From positions 310,001 through 374,000 of the forward strand of contig JAUIFO010000001.1 of the NCBI GenBank assembly GCA_030430385.1: a DNA stretch of 64,000 nucleotides, in the 5' to 3' direction. The stretch comes from Bacteroidia bacterium (GTDB lineage Bacteria > Bacteroidota > Bacteroidia > Flavobacteriales > Flavobacteriaceae). A program made the translations under genes and the position numbers. Below are positions 18,740 through 27,751 of this stretch, in pieces. Position 1 is the first letter of the stretch, and each line of letters starts with the position of its first letter. The notes below the pieces were generated by a model. The model was not told the origin of the DNA. It did no database searches and was given only the letters and a program-made list of their open reading frames with translations.

Positions 18740-18766
18740 ATGACATCATGTCATATTTTATGTCAT
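18740..18766. promoter_or_regulatory. candidate operator: ATGACAT-C-ATGTCAT palindrome plus a third half-site
   Basis: Positions 18740-18754 form a perfect inverted repeat of two 7-bp arms around one base. An additional ATGTCAT follows at 18760-18766. The site lies between the divergent sdaA and dnaK genes, just upstream of the candidate dnaK -33 element. It could bind a dimeric regulator for either gene. There is no resemblance to the CIRCE element. Evidence is the symmetry and the position only. Confidence 0.45.
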
Positions 18767-18775
18767 GGCATAATG

Positions 18776-18804
18776 ATTGACAATAGTATAGCGTAATAAA
18801 TTTG
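18776..18804 (+). promoter_or_regulatory. candidate dnaK promoter (Bacteroidota sigma type)
   Basis: TAAATTTG at 18797-18804 fits the TAnnTTTG -7 consensus, and a TTG at 18777-18779 lies 17 nt upstream, close to the usual -33 spacing. Transcription would start near 18812 and give a leader of about 42 nt that begins with the hairpin at 18814. Confidence 0.5.
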
Positions 18805-18813
18805 AACATAACG

Positions 18814-18832
18814 TTTCTGCCGAAGGCGGAAA
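18814..18832 (+). promoter_or_regulatory. 5'-leader hairpin upstream of dnaK
   Basis: TTTCTGCC (18814-18821) pairs with GGCGGAAA (18825-18832) over 8 bp, with one G-U pair and a GAA triloop. It ends 21 nt before the dnaK ATG and would lie at the very 5' end of the predicted transcript. It might stabilise the mRNA or affect translation; there is no T-run, so it is not a terminator. Confidence 0.4.
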
Positions 18833-18853
18833 TTTTAAAACTAATAACATATT

Positions 18854-20761
18854 ATGAGTAAAATTATTGGAATCGATTTAGGAACAACGAACTCTTGTGT
18901 TTCTGTAATGGAAGGAAATGAGCCAGTTGTTATCCCAAACGCTGAAGGTAAAAGAACAACACCTTCGGTAATTGCCTTTGTAGAAGGTGGAGAAATTAAA
19001 GTTGGTGATCCAGCAAAACGTCAAGCAGTGACAAATCCTACAAAAACAGTTTATTCGATTAAACGTTTTATGGGAAATAAATATTCTGAATCTAAAAAAG
19101 AAGCAGAACGCGTACCATATAAAGTTGTAAAAGGTGATAATGATACACCTAGAGTTGATATTGATGGTCGTTTATACACACCTCAAGAATTATCGGCAAT
19201 GATCCTTCAGAAAATGAAGAAAACTGCTGAAGATTATTTAGGTCAAGACGTAAGTCGTGCTGTAATTACAGTACCTGCTTACTTTAACGATTCGCAACGT
19301 CAAGCTACCAAAGAAGCTGGTGAAATTGCTGGTTTAAAAGTAGAGCGTATTATTAATGAACCAACAGCTGCAGCTTTAGCTTATGGTTTAGATAAAAAAG
19401 GTCAAGATCAAAAAATCGTAGTATTCGATTTTGGTGGTGGTACACATGATGTCTCTATCCTTGAGTTAGGAGATGGTGTATTTGAAGTGTTATCTACAGA
19501 TGGAGACACGCACTTAGGTGGTGATGATGTTGATGAGAAAATCATCAATTGGTTAGCTGAAGAATTCAAATCTGAAGAAGGTATCGACCTTCGTAAAGAT
19601 CCTATGGCCTTACAACGTTTAAAGGAAGCTTCAGAAAAAGCGAAGATCGAATTGTCATCCTCTGCACAAACAGAGATCAATTTGCCTTACGTTACAGCAA
19701 CAGCTTCAGGACCTAAGCACTTAGTACGTACTTTAACACGTTCTAAATTCGAGCAATTAATTGACGATTTAGTAAAACGTACTATCGAGCCATGTGAGTC
19801 TGCATTAAAAGCTGCAGGTTTATCTAAAAGCGATATTGATGAAGTGATTCTTGTTGGAGGTTCTACACGTATTCCTGCGGTTCAAGCTGCTGTTGAGAAG
19901 TTCTTCGGAAAAGCGCCTAGTAAAGGTGTGAATCCAGATGAGGTAGTATCATTAGGAGCTGGTATCCAAGGTGGTGTATTAACTGGTGATGTTAAAGACG
20001 TATTATTATTAGATGTAACACCATTATCTCTTGGTATTGAAACTATGGGTAATGTGATGACGAAATTGATTGATGCGAATACCACGATTCCTACTAAGAA
20101 ATCACAAGTATTCTCTACAGCTGCAGATAATCAGCCATCGGTTGAGATTCACGTATTACAAGGTGAGCGTCCAATGGCAGCAGATAATAAAACAATTGGT
20201 CGTTTCCACTTAGATGGCATTCCGCCAGCAAGACGAGGAACACCGCAAATTGAAGTAACATTTGATATTGATGCCAATGGTATCATTAAGGTGTCTGCGG
20301 AAGATAAAGCGACTGGTAAGAAGCAAGATATTAGAATTGAAGCGTCTTCAGGATTGACAGAAGAAGAAATTCAAAAAATGAAGCAAGAGGCTGAAGCAAA
20401 TGCTGAAGCGGATGCTAAAGCTAAGGAAACTGCAGATAAATTAAATCAGGCAGATGCGATGATCTTCCAAACTGAGAGTCAGTTAACTGAATTTGGTGAT
20501 AAGTTATCAGATGATAAAAAGAAACCAATTGAAGAAGCACTTGAAGAATTGAAGAAAGCTTATGAAACTAAAGATATCGCTGTTATCGAGCCTGCTTTAG
20601 AGAAAATCAATGAGGCTTGGAAAGTGGCTTCTGAAGAAATGTATAAAGCACAAGCTGAAGCCCAACAAGGTGGTGCAGGTGCTGAGCAACCTCAAGGTGA
20701 TGCTGGAGCATCAAACGAAGGTAGCGATGTTGAAGACGTAGACTTCGAAGAAGTAAAGTAA
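18854..20761 (+). CDS. dnaK: molecular chaperone DnaK (Hsp70)
   Basis: This is a full-length 635-residue DnaK. The nucleotide-binding domain shows '[18 protein letters not shown]', '[20 protein letters not shown]', '[19 protein letters not shown]' and '[17 protein letters not shown]'. The substrate-binding domain shows '[13 protein letters not shown]' and '[20 protein letters not shown]', and the acidic tail ends in '[11 protein letters not shown]'. It refolds and protects proteins with DnaJ and GrpE, neither of which is in the window. The gene is monocistronic here, preceded by a plausible promoter and hairpin and followed by interspersed repeats and a terminator. Confidence 0.98.
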   Translation: MSKIIGIDLGTTNSCVSVMEGNEPVVIPNAEGKRTTPSVIAFVEGGEIKVGDPAKRQAVTNPTKTVYSIKRFMGNKYSESKKEAERVPYKVVKGDNDTPRVDIDGRLYTPQELSAMILQKMKKTAEDYLGQDVSRAVITVPAYFNDSQRQATKEAGEIAGLKVERIINEPTAAALAYGLDKKGQDQKIVVFDFGGGTHDVSILELGDGVFEVLSTDGDTHLGGDDVDEKIINWLAEEFKSEEGIDLRKDPMALQRLKEASEKAKIELSSSAQTEINLPYVTATASGPKHLVRTLTRSKFEQLIDDLVKRTIEPCESALKAAGLSKSDIDEVILVGGSTRIPAVQAAVEKFFGKAPSKGVNPDEVVSLGAGIQGGVLTGDVKDVLLLDVTPLSLGIETMGNVMTKLIDANTTIPTKKSQVFSTAADNQPSVEIHVLQGERPMAADNKTIGRFHLDGIPPARRGTPQIEVTFDIDANGIIKVSAEDKATGKKQDIRIEASSGLTEEEIQKMKQEAEANAEADAKAKETADKLNQADAMIFQTESQLTEFGDKLSDDKKKPIEEALEELKKAYETKDIAVIEPALEKINEAWKVASEEMYKAQAEAQQGGAGAEQPQGDAGASNEGSDVEDVDFEEVK

Positions 20762-20765
20762 TAAT

Positions 20766-20793
20766 TGTCATTCCGAGCGTAGTCGAGGAATCT
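20766..20793 (+). repeat. interspersed intergenic repeat, copy a
   Basis: This 28-nt unit starts TGTCATTCCGAGCG and ends GTCGAGGAATCT. It recurs at 20873 and, inverted, at 41820. Such short repeats are common between genes in flavobacterial genomes. It lies 4 nt after the dnaK stop. Confidence 0.75.
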
Positions 20794-20810
20794 TCTGAGA
20801 ACTATGAGAT

Positions 20811-20861
20811 GTCACCTTGAGTGTGGACACTGAGCTTGTCGAAGTGTAGTAGAAATGTCTC
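20811..20861. repeat. related intergenic repeat-like segment between copies a and b
   Basis: The stretch begins 'GTCACCTTGAGTGTGGACAC', continues 'TGAGCTTGTCGAAGTG' and ends 'GAAATGTCTC'. It resembles a second family of flavobacterial intergenic repeats built on GAGCTTGTCGAAG. It sits between two copies of the TGTCATTCC unit, making a composite repeat block after dnaK. No coding frame is apparent. Confidence 0.45.
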
Positions 20862-20872
20862 ATTATTATAAT

Positions 20873-20900
20873 TGTCATTCCGAGCACAGTCGAGGAATCT
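20873..20900 (+). repeat. interspersed intergenic repeat, copy b
   Basis: This is a second 28-nt TGTCATTCCGAGC...GTCGAGGAATCT unit, with two differences from copy a in the centre. It lies 107 nt downstream of copy a in the same orientation. Confidence 0.75.
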
Positions 20901-20923
20901 CAAATAATTAACTTAACATTTGT

Positions 20924-20957
20924 AAAAAACGCGATCATTCATTTGGTTGCGTTTTTT
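20924..20957. terminator. Rho-independent terminator between dnaK and the convergent capK-like gene
   Basis: AAAAAACGC (20924-20932) and GCGTTTTTT (20949-20957) pair over 9 bp with a 16-nt loop that can pair a little further. The A-run and T-run flanks let it act on both strands, which fits its place between convergent genes. Confidence 0.7.
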
Positions 20958-20965
20958 ATTTGATA

Positions 20966-22276
20966 TCATCCCTTCGAATAATTATTAATAACCTTTCTTC
21001 TTTTTCCTGACGCTAAGGTTGGAATTTCATCAACATAGACGATTTTAATAGCTGCATCCTCACCAAAGTGATGCTTTATTTTTAAGACCAGATCGTTTTC
21101 AAACTCAAAAGTGTCACCAGCAATGTTTAGCCTCACTTCATAAGCTTTTTCTCCTTGTTGAATGAATTGATATTGCCTAATGAATTGATAGAACTCATTA
21201 AAAATTGCATGTGTAATATAAGAGGATACAAACTTGCCGCTGGTATCAAAAATCACATCCATTTTGCGACCTGCAATTTGATCTAAATACATCACACCAT
21301 CAACTAATTTGAAACTTCCTAGATCTCCAGTGTCGTATCTAAGTATGGGCATCGCAAAATTATGCAAATCGGTTATGACAATTCTACCTAATTCACCTTC
21401 GTCTGCTGGTATATCAGATGCTATTTTTAGGATCTCAACATAGTAACTCGCGTGATTAATTTCAAATAAGGAATTGTTGTCATTCGTCTGTTGAGCGATC
21501 ATGCCTAATTCTTCATTAGAATATCTGGAGTACACAGGAATACCTAATCGTTTTTCTAAAGTAGATTTGGTAAATTCATTCAAGAATTCCGACATAGCAA
21601 CTACAGAGTTTAATCCATGAGATGTTATGTAGAGGTCATTGTTTTCTAGATAATTGGCGATCAATTCTAATACAGACGCATAGCATTGAAGCACACCATT
21701 CTTGGCATCACCATTTTGTATTAAAATGATAAGATCTTTAATACTTTGTTCATCAAAATGCGATACATCCCATTGGTACATGTTTAATAACCATGCTTGA
21801 AAATCACTTTTTTTGTTGTTGCTGTGCCAAACAATAAGCTTATATATTTTATTTCCAAAGGTATAATTAGCGCGATCGTAAAAGTAAATCCCATCTGCTG
21901 AATTTCTATGGCGTTTATTTCGATTCTGAAAAAGAAAAAATGAGAGTCCTGTTGAACCACTCGTTGATACTTTATGGTTTTTAGAATCTTTGAACAATAC
22001 CGATTCAAACGCTGAAAAGTTATCTTGAATAACCGTTTTGTTGATTACTGGAAAATCTTGAATTGTGCTAGCCTTGGGCCATTTTTTGTAGAAAGATGTA
22101 GAGGTTAAAGCGTGAGCTATTAAATCATCAATGTCACCTTGTCGTAACTGTATAGCTTCATCAGATTTAGGGTTGTTTTGAATGGTTCTAATATCCTTAA
22201 GATGCTTTTTTACAGGATTGCCTTGCAAAAAATCTTTAGCCCAAAAGCTTTTATTTCTTAACAAGTTTAGAATCAT
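20966..22276 (-). CDS. CapK/PaaK-like adenylate-forming ligase family protein
   Basis: The 436-residue protein belongs to the phenylacetate-CoA ligase-like/CapK group. It shows a P-loop-like 'KVSTSGSTGLSFFLFQN', 'YSRYSNEELGMIAQQ', 'GRIVITDLHNFAMPILRYDTGDLG' and a C-terminal 'IPTLASGKRRKVINN' lysine motif. Members of this group near polysaccharide genes are annotated as capsule biosynthesis proteins; the substrate is unknown. The ATG at 22276 lies inside the end of the upstream neuD-like gene (26-nt overlap), indicating translational coupling. No other capsule gene is nearby. Confidence 0.82.
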   Translation of the reverse strand: MILNLLRNKSFWAKDFLQGNPVKKHLKDIRTIQNNPKSDEAIQLRQGDIDDLIAHALTSTSFYKKWPKASTIQDFPVINKTVIQDNFSAFESVLFKDSKNHKVSTSGSTGLSFFLFQNRNKRHRNSADGIYFYDRANYTFGNKIYKLIVWHSNNKKSDFQAWLLNMYQWDVSHFDEQSIKDLIILIQNGDAKNGVLQCYASVLELIANYLENNDLYITSHGLNSVVAMSEFLNEFTKSTLEKRLGIPVYSRYSNEELGMIAQQTNDNNSLFEINHASYYVEILKIASDIPADEGELGRIVITDLHNFAMPILRYDTGDLGSFKLVDGVMYLDQIAGRKMDVIFDTSGKFVSSYITHAIFNEFYQFIRQYQFIQQGEKAYEVRLNIAGDTFEFENDLVLKIKHHFGEDAAIKIVYVDEIPTLASGKRRKVINNYSKG

Positions 22277-22952
22277 AAGCTTTAGCGTTATCTGTTAAAA
22301 ACGTGTCTATGGTTCTGTCTTTTATGGTGTGAATAGGGACTCCAAAGGCTAACTTTTCATTCCCAACAGATTTAAGAACTAATGAGGAACCACCAATAAT
22401 AGTATGATCACCAATAGATAAACCTTGACTAATAGAAGCACTGAGGCAAATTGAAGCACAATAGCCTATACTAACATTTCCTGCTATGGTTGCACCTGAG
22501 GCTAATGACGAAAAATCTGCCATTATGGAATCATGACCTAGAGAAGCCTTTGAATTTAAAACACAAAATTTGCCAATTTTAGCATTGGCATTTACAATAG
22601 CTCCAGCCATAAGCACAGTGCCTTCTGGAATTAAAATGTCTTCTGCTAAAATAGCACTAGGATGAATAATAGGTACAAACTCAATTTTTGGCGCAATTTT
22701 TAAAATATTTTTATAAATATGTAATCGTAATTCGTTGTCGCCTATTCCAATAACAATACCTTCAATATTAAATTTTTTAATCAATACTGAAAACGCGTCT
22801 AAGTTTCCAATGACTTTATGGCCATATACTGTGGAGTTTACAGGTTTGTAAGAATCAATAAACCCAATAAGATTGTAATCATTATTCTTTAAAATAATAT
22901 CTACAATCATTTTACCATGCCCAGAAGCACCATAAATGACAATATTTTTCAT
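22251..22952 (-). CDS. NeuD-family sugar O-acyltransferase (left-handed beta-helix)
   Basis: This 233-residue protein has the N-terminal PglD/NeuD nucleotide-sugar-like fold ('NIVIYGASGHGKMIVDIIL', 'GFIDSYKP', 'GIVIGIGDNELRLHIY') followed by hexapeptide repeats of a left-handed beta-helix ('IPEGTVLMAGAIVNANAKIG', 'GATIAGNVSIGYCASICL', 'SIGDHTIIGGSSLVLKSVG'). Such enzymes transfer acetyl or similar groups to amino-sugars of surface polysaccharides. It overlaps the start of the capK-like gene, so the two form a small operon. A perfect 10-bp inverted repeat lies just upstream at 22972. Confidence 0.88.
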   Translation of the reverse strand: MKNIVIYGASGHGKMIVDIILKNNDYNLIGFIDSYKPVNSTVYGHKVIGNLDAFSVLIKKFNIEGIVIGIGDNELRLHIYKNILKIAPKIEFVPIIHPSAILAEDILIPEGTVLMAGAIVNANAKIGKFCVLNSKASLGHDSIMADFSSLASGATIAGNVSIGYCASICLSASISQGLSIGDHTIIGGSSLVLKSVGNEKLAFGVPIHTIKDRTIDTFLTDNAKAYDSKLVKK

Positions 22953-22971
22953 TTCAAAAAGGTTTCAAAAA

Positions 22972-22994
22972 TAATTGTTGTTAGACAACAATTA
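22972..22994. promoter_or_regulatory. perfect 10-bp inverted repeat upstream of the neuD-like gene
   Basis: TAATTGTTGT (22972-22981) and ACAACAATTA (22985-22994) are exact reverse complements around a TAG spacer. The repeat ends 20 nt before the neuD-like ATG (22952, minus strand). It could be an operator or a leader hairpin. The rest of the 212-nt gap to 23165 shows no gene. Confidence 0.45.
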
Positions 22995-23164
22995 GATGGT
23001 TATATAGATTTGGTTTGGGCCCGAATATATTTAATCAATCCTATATTAACCTAGAAATCACGCTAAACAGTGTAATTTCATCCTTTAAATGTTAATTTTT
23101 GTCCTATTTAGACCTATTTTTACAGTAAATTCTGATAATCAAGTGCTTCAGTTTTTTATCACTT

Positions 23165-24394
23165 ATGACATTAAATGACTCTTTCTCAGTAGGTACTACA
23201 CCCAAAAATCTCGCGGTAAAACTCACATCAAAAGGTGAGCATTATGTGCAACAAGGGCATCCTTGGGTGTTTTCAGAAAGCATTATTAAAATTAATAGCG
23301 ATGCTAAAACAGGAGACTTAGCCATTATCTTCGGAAAGAAAACTAATAAAATGATTGGTATCGGATTGTATGATGCGACATCACCAATACGAATCAAAAT
23401 GATATATAATGCTAGTCATCCTGTTAGTATAGATCATCAGTTTTTTTATCAGAATATTAAAAAAGCTTATCAAAAACGACTTCCGCTTTTAAAGACCAAT
23501 ACCAATAGTTATCGTTTGTTATTTGGTGAAAATGATCAATTTCCATCACTTATTGCAGATGTGTACGCTTCGGTTTTGGTTGTCAAACTCTATTCAGAGA
23601 TTTGGATGCCATACCTTCAGCCAATTTTAGAAAGTTTGATTGCTGTTTCAAATTCTAAAACTGTTGTCCTGCGTTTAAGTCGGAGCTTACAAAATTCAAA
23701 AACGCATAAATTTTCAGACGGACAAGTCCTCTACGGAACATTAGATAATGAGGTGGTTCAGTTTGTAGAGCATGGCGTTCAGTTTTCAGCAAATGTCATC
23801 AAAGGTCATAAAACGGGTTACTTTTTAGATCATCGCGAAAATCGAAGACAAGTCGGACTCCTCAGTAAAGGAATAACGGTTTTGGATGTGTTTTCCTATG
23901 CTGGCGGATTTTCGGTACATGCCTTAGCTAATGGTGCCAGAGAGGTTACGAGTGTTGATATTAGTACACAAGCGCTTGAGATTGCCATTCAAAATGGAAA
24001 ACTAAATGCCTACACAGGAACGCATAAGACTATAGCAGGAGATGCTTTTCAAATAGTAGAGCAGCTAATTTCTGAAGGTAAGACTTTTGATGTCGTCGTT
24101 ATTGATCCACCTAGTTTTGCAAAACAGCAAAGCGAAGTCGCTTTAGCCAAAAAGAAATACGCACAATTAGCACAACTTGGCATACAGCTTACAGTTAAAA
24201 ACGGTGTTTTGGTACTGGCTTCCTGCTCCTCAAGAGTGACAGCAACCGCATTTTATGATATCAATGCCCAAGTGTTACAACAGTTTGGAAGACCTTTCAA
24301 AATCATTCAAAAAACACAGCATGATAGCGATCATCCTATTGGTTTTCCTGAAGGCGCTTATTTAAAATGTGGTTATTACAGGTTTTTGAAGTAG
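23165..24394 (+). CDS. class I SAM-dependent rRNA methyltransferase (RlmI/RlmK-like, PUA domain)
   Basis: The 409-residue protein begins with a PUA domain ('LTSKGEHYVQQGHPWVFSES'), then a central domain ('YRLLFGENDQFPSLIADVY'), then a Rossmann methyltransferase domain with SAM motif 'VLDVFSYAGGFSVHALANGA', 'VTSVDIS' and the catalytic 'VVIDPPSFAKQQ'. Family members methylate C5 of a cytosine in 23S rRNA (RlmI). The exact target here is inferred. Length is typical. It stands alone between the neuD-like operon and exported-protein genes. Confidence 0.9.
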   Translation: MTLNDSFSVGTTPKNLAVKLTSKGEHYVQQGHPWVFSESIIKINSDAKTGDLAIIFGKKTNKMIGIGLYDATSPIRIKMIYNASHPVSIDHQFFYQNIKKAYQKRLPLLKTNTNSYRLLFGENDQFPSLIADVYASVLVVKLYSEIWMPYLQPILESLIAVSNSKTVVLRLSRSLQNSKTHKFSDGQVLYGTLDNEVVQFVEHGVQFSANVIKGHKTGYFLDHRENRRQVGLLSKGITVLDVFSYAGGFSVHALANGAREVTSVDISTQALEIAIQNGKLNAYTGTHKTIAGDAFQIVEQLISEGKTFDVVVIDPPSFAKQQSEVALAKKKYAQLAQLGIQLTVKNGVLVLASCSSRVTATAFYDINAQVLQQFGRPFKIIQKTQHDSDHPIGFPEGAYLKCGYYRFLK

Positions 24395-24486
24395 TGAATT
24401 TTAAATATGTGATGTCATATAATTCTGAATGCAAATTATAAATCCTATATTGTATACATCATTAACCAAACTAACACTAACACATT

Positions 24487-25392
24487 ATGAAACAACTCGC
24501 ATGGTCTTTACTTTTTTTAATTGGTTTTTTAAGTTTTGCACAAACGGAAGACGAAACTGTAACCGAAGATCTTTCCGAAGAAGAACTTAAAGTCGTACTC
24601 GATAGCATTAATAATTCTTTTACGTATCAATATGGGAAAATTGACTTAAAAGATGGTCTGGCAACCCTTATAGTTCCTGACGGATTTAAATTTTTGGATG
24701 GCGAGCAAAGTGAGTATGTATTAACCGAATTATGGGGAAATCCGCCTGGAGATGACCCTTTAGGACTCTTGTTTCCTGAAGACATGTCACCTTTTCATAG
24801 TGAGTTCACTTATTGTGTTGAGATTACCTATTCTGAAGAAGGCTATATTGAAGACGATGATGCTAAAGATTTAGATTATGACGATCTTTTAGATGAGATG
24901 CAAGAAGATATTTTAGCTCAAAATCCTAGTCGTGAAGCACAAGGTTATGAAGCTATGGAACTTGTAGGTTGGGCATCACCACCTTTTTATGATTCTCAAA
25001 ACAAAAAACTGCATTGGGCAAAAGAACTCAAGTTTGATGGCTACGATGTAAACACCTTAAATTACGACATTCGCGTGTTAGGAAGACGAGGCTATCTCAA
25101 TCTTACTGCAATTGGTGATATTTACATTTTGGAAGCTTTTAATCAAGATCGTGATCAAATTTTAGCAAGCGTAGAGTTTAATGAAGGTCATCGTTATGCC
25201 GATTTCAATCCAGATATTGATGAGGTTGCAGCTTATGGTATTGGAGGATTGATCGCAGGAAAAATACTTGCTAAAGCAGGATTCTTTGCCTTAATTGCTA
25301 AGTTTTGGAAGTTCATTGCTATTGGAGCAGTGGCTTTATTTAGTGGTTTCAGAAAAAAGATTTTTGGAGGAAGCAAAAGCGAAGACGCTTAA
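24487..25392 (+). CDS. DUF2167 membrane protein
   Basis: The 301-residue protein has a signal peptide ('QLAWSLLFLIGFLSFAQ') and the DUF2167 pattern: 'QYGKIDLKDGLATLIVPDGF', 'VLTELWGNPPGDDPLGLLFP', 'ITYSEEGYIEDDDAKDLDYD', 'WASPPFYDSQNKKLHWAKEL'. The C-terminus has a glycine/alanine-rich membrane segment ('GIGGLIAGKILAKAGFFALI', then 'FIAIGAVALFSGF') and a basic end. The family has no assigned function that I know of. It probably resides in the inner membrane with an extracytoplasmic domain. Confidence 0.85.
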   Translation: MKQLAWSLLFLIGFLSFAQTEDETVTEDLSEEELKVVLDSINNSFTYQYGKIDLKDGLATLIVPDGFKFLDGEQSEYVLTELWGNPPGDDPLGLLFPEDMSPFHSEFTYCVEITYSEEGYIEDDDAKDLDYDDLLDEMQEDILAQNPSREAQGYEAMELVGWASPPFYDSQNKKLHWAKELKFDGYDVNTLNYDIRVLGRRGYLNLTAIGDIYILEAFNQDRDQILASVEFNEGHRYADFNPDIDEVAAYGIGGLIAGKILAKAGFFALIAKFWKFIAIGAVALFSGFRKKIFGGSKSEDA

Positions 25393-25478
25393 GTAGCTTT
25401 TATAAATACCTTTAACTGGGTATGGTTCCATACTTACATAGCTACTAGTTTTACATCATAATAAAAACCAACCTGATT

Positions 25479-26993
25479 ATGAAAACTAAAGTACTTCTTA
25501 TAGCCTTATTTTTTGGATCTTATTTAATTTCTGCACAAAAATTAACTCCTGATGTAGATTTGGTTTCTGAATTAGTAAGTCAAAAACAGGAAGAAATAAA
25601 ACAACGTGTTTTAAAGAATATTATAGTTAAAAATATTAAAACCACTAATTATACTACCTATAATACTATGTATAGGCTTGTAGATATTTTAACGACAGAG
25701 AAAAATAAAACTGTTATGTCTAAGAGTCTTATAAAAGAAGTAGGAAATTACGCTGTTAATTATGTATTAGCAAATCACTTTTTAAGGAAAGATGAGCCAA
25801 CGCAAGCAAGTATCTCGTTATTAGAACTTAGTACTACTCAGGAGCTTAATAATAAAGCAAATGTCGTAAGTCAAATGATTGTTAAAGATTTTACCGATGA
25901 GATAGAACTCAAGGATAAACAGCAAATTCAAAAATACACAGGTAAGCAAGAAGCTTTAATAGCCAATTTTGTTATAGATAGTTTGTATGATAAGTTAGTC
26001 AATGCTTCAATTCCTTATCTTACAAACATTGGATTGTTTAAGTCTAGTGATGAAAAGTATAGATTCAGATCTGTTAGAAATTTTGAAATTGATTATACTG
26101 AAATAGAGCAAAGCATAAGAACACAAATCAATTTAGATCTAGACAAGTTTATAACCAAGCTAACAACTTTAAGTTCTATAGTTGAACTATTTGAAGATTT
26201 AGATATCGAAAGTGATGGCTTTGATTTGAGTGATTTAAAAAACATCTCTAAAGATGACGTAGAATTATTGTTTAGTCTATTTGAATTTTCGTTATCAAAG
26301 TTTGAAGAGGAAATAGGGAAGAACAGCTTTCTTGCAAAAATAGGCAAGATCATCTCAAAATACGTTATATATGAAGCTAGAGATGATGATCCTAATTTAG
26401 TATTCAAGCATTTTAAAATAGATGTTGAAGCTATTATTCTAGGCTTAGAAGATCAGTTTTACAAAAACAAAATAACGACGTTAAAGAAAAGTTTTATTGG
26501 AGTTGAACCATTTTTCTTGATAGGGTTGAATTATGGTGTTTTTCCAGACGATAGTAGAACAATTGCTAATAATGATAATTCTGAAATGATCTCAGATTTA
26601 GCTTTTGTAAGTGAGAAGTTTGGACTTAAATTTAAGGTATTTGATTGGGGTTATAAACGATCGCATCAACCTATGGAGTGGTATCAATTCAGAGGTAATT
26701 ATGTTAGGTATTTAGAGCCACAGAGCGAACCTTTAATTAAAGATTTGTATGCTGTTGTCTATGGTTCTGGGATCTTATACAATGTTGTCGATTTAAAATC
26801 ACAGGATAATTTTAATTTCGGAATTTTAGGATTAGGTACTGGAATAACATTTTTTAATGATATGGAATTAAATGTGTCATATAGTATTCCTTTTATTGAC
26901 AAATCGTTATCCTCTGAAAACGCATTTTTATCGCTTGGTTTTGATATCCCAATTTTTGAGTACCTAAAAGCTTTGGGAAATAAGAATAAATAA
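25479..26993 (+). CDS. hypothetical exported protein with outer-membrane-barrel-like C-terminus
   Basis: I do not recognise this 504-residue protein. It has a signal peptide ('TKVLLIALFFGSYLISAQ'). Residues about 20-330 look helical and charged ('KQEEIKQRVLKNIIVKNI', 'DVELLFSLFEFSLSKFEEEI'). The last 170 residues alternate short strands with Gly/aromatic positions ('FLIGLNYGVFPD', 'FNFGILGLGTGITFFNDM', 'FLSLGFDIPIFEYLKALG'), which is compatible with beta-strands at the outer membrane. It may be cotranscribed with the DUF2167 gene (86-nt gap), but a link is not shown. Confidence 0.65.
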   Translation: MKTKVLLIALFFGSYLISAQKLTPDVDLVSELVSQKQEEIKQRVLKNIIVKNIKTTNYTTYNTMYRLVDILTTEKNKTVMSKSLIKEVGNYAVNYVLANHFLRKDEPTQASISLLELSTTQELNNKANVVSQMIVKDFTDEIELKDKQQIQKYTGKQEALIANFVIDSLYDKLVNASIPYLTNIGLFKSSDEKYRFRSVRNFEIDYTEIEQSIRTQINLDLDKFITKLTTLSSIVELFEDLDIESDGFDLSDLKNISKDDVELLFSLFEFSLSKFEEEIGKNSFLAKIGKIISKYVIYEARDDDPNLVFKHFKIDVEAIILGLEDQFYKNKITTLKKSFIGVEPFFLIGLNYGVFPDDSRTIANNDNSEMISDLAFVSEKFGLKFKVFDWGYKRSHQPMEWYQFRGNYVRYLEPQSEPLIKDLYAVVYGSGILYNVVDLKSQDNFNFGILGLGTGITFFNDMELNVSYSIPFIDKSLSSENAFLSLGFDIPIFEYLKALGNKNK

Positions 26994-27058
26994 TAGCACA
27001 AAACACTAAAAGAACGACCCAACGATTTACAGAACAAACGTAAAATCAAGCATTTTCC

Positions 27059-27228
27059 GCCTTTAACATCTGGCAGGCGAGCGTCAATAACGAGAAGAAG
27101 CCGTTAAAAAAGAAATGCTGTTTGAGCAAAGCGAGTTCATTTCTTTTAGGCTTTAATAGTTAAATTGACCGCCGAAGATGTCAAGTCTAGACCTTTTTGA
27201 CACTTTTTGCGGCAATGGGAAAAAGTGT
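27059..27228. repeat. 170-bp structured repeat, left copy, flanking the restriction island
   Basis: This segment aligns with 41871-42039 in the same orientation, with about 18 differences including one single-base gap by my hand alignment. It contains two inverted repeats: arms at 27097-27117 and 27138-27154 (core AAAAGAAATG / CATTTCTTTT), and ACACTTTTT (27200-27208) with AAAAAGTGT (27220-27228). In the other copy the second stem is ATTCTTTTT / AAAAAGAAT, so two base pairs change together. This implies selection for the stem, in DNA or RNA. It fills most of the gap 26994-27341; I see no gene there. Confidence 0.8.
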
Positions 27229-27341
27229 ATATAACAAATAAAAATGAATAATAAACTAGTTGAGTACCGCAGTTTTGCTCCATCAAAAAAGAACATACAA
27301 AAAATGTTTATTTTTAGATTAAATTATTCTAGCTAATTCCA

Positions 27342-27632
27342 ATGTCTGAACAGAAGTCTTTAATCAAAAACATTCAAACCCTCATAAACGCCATCCTAAA
27401 AGCCTTAGGTCACGACGTTACCAAAAAACGCACTTGGCACCAACACGTCGTACCGCACGAAAACGTCTGGGCTGTAAGGCGTGAAGGTAACCAACGCATC
27501 ACCTCAAAACATCGCAAACAAAGTACAGCCATACGTAAAGCCAAAACTTTGGCCAAGCGTTACAAAGCCGATGTGATCATCCATCGTGAGAGTGGTGGCA
27601 TTCGGGATAGGATTAGTTATCGAGAGGATTAA
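27342..27632 (+). CDS. DUF2188 family protein
   Basis: The 96-residue basic protein has the DUF2188 pattern in its C-terminal 65 residues ('HQHVVPHENVWAVRREGN', 'HRKQSTAIRKAKTLAKRYKA', 'VIIHRESGGIRDRISYRED'). The function of the family is unknown. The gene has more C-ending codons than its neighbours, suggesting a different history. It lies inside the bracket of the two 170-bp repeats, 158 nt before hsdM1, and is probably a separate transcript. Confidence 0.85.
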   Translation: MSEQKSLIKNIQTLINAILKALGHDVTKKRTWHQHVVPHENVWAVRREGNQRITSKHRKQSTAIRKAKTLAKRYKADVIIHRESGGIRDRISYRED

Positions 27633-27751
27633 TCTTTTTTTGTCTGTAAATCACTTTGTCGCATCTAAGGTTTTTCTATCTTTATAATCTCCCTTTATAA
27701 TTAATTAAATTGTTGACACTTTTAATATTAATTTAATAATTAAATCTCTAA

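Noticed and set aside
27731-27745. ATTTAAT-A-ATTAAAT palindrome upstream of hsdM1 as an operator
   Set aside because: The region is almost pure A/T, where such symmetry is expected by chance. No controller protein gene precedes the operon. It is mentioned only in passing.
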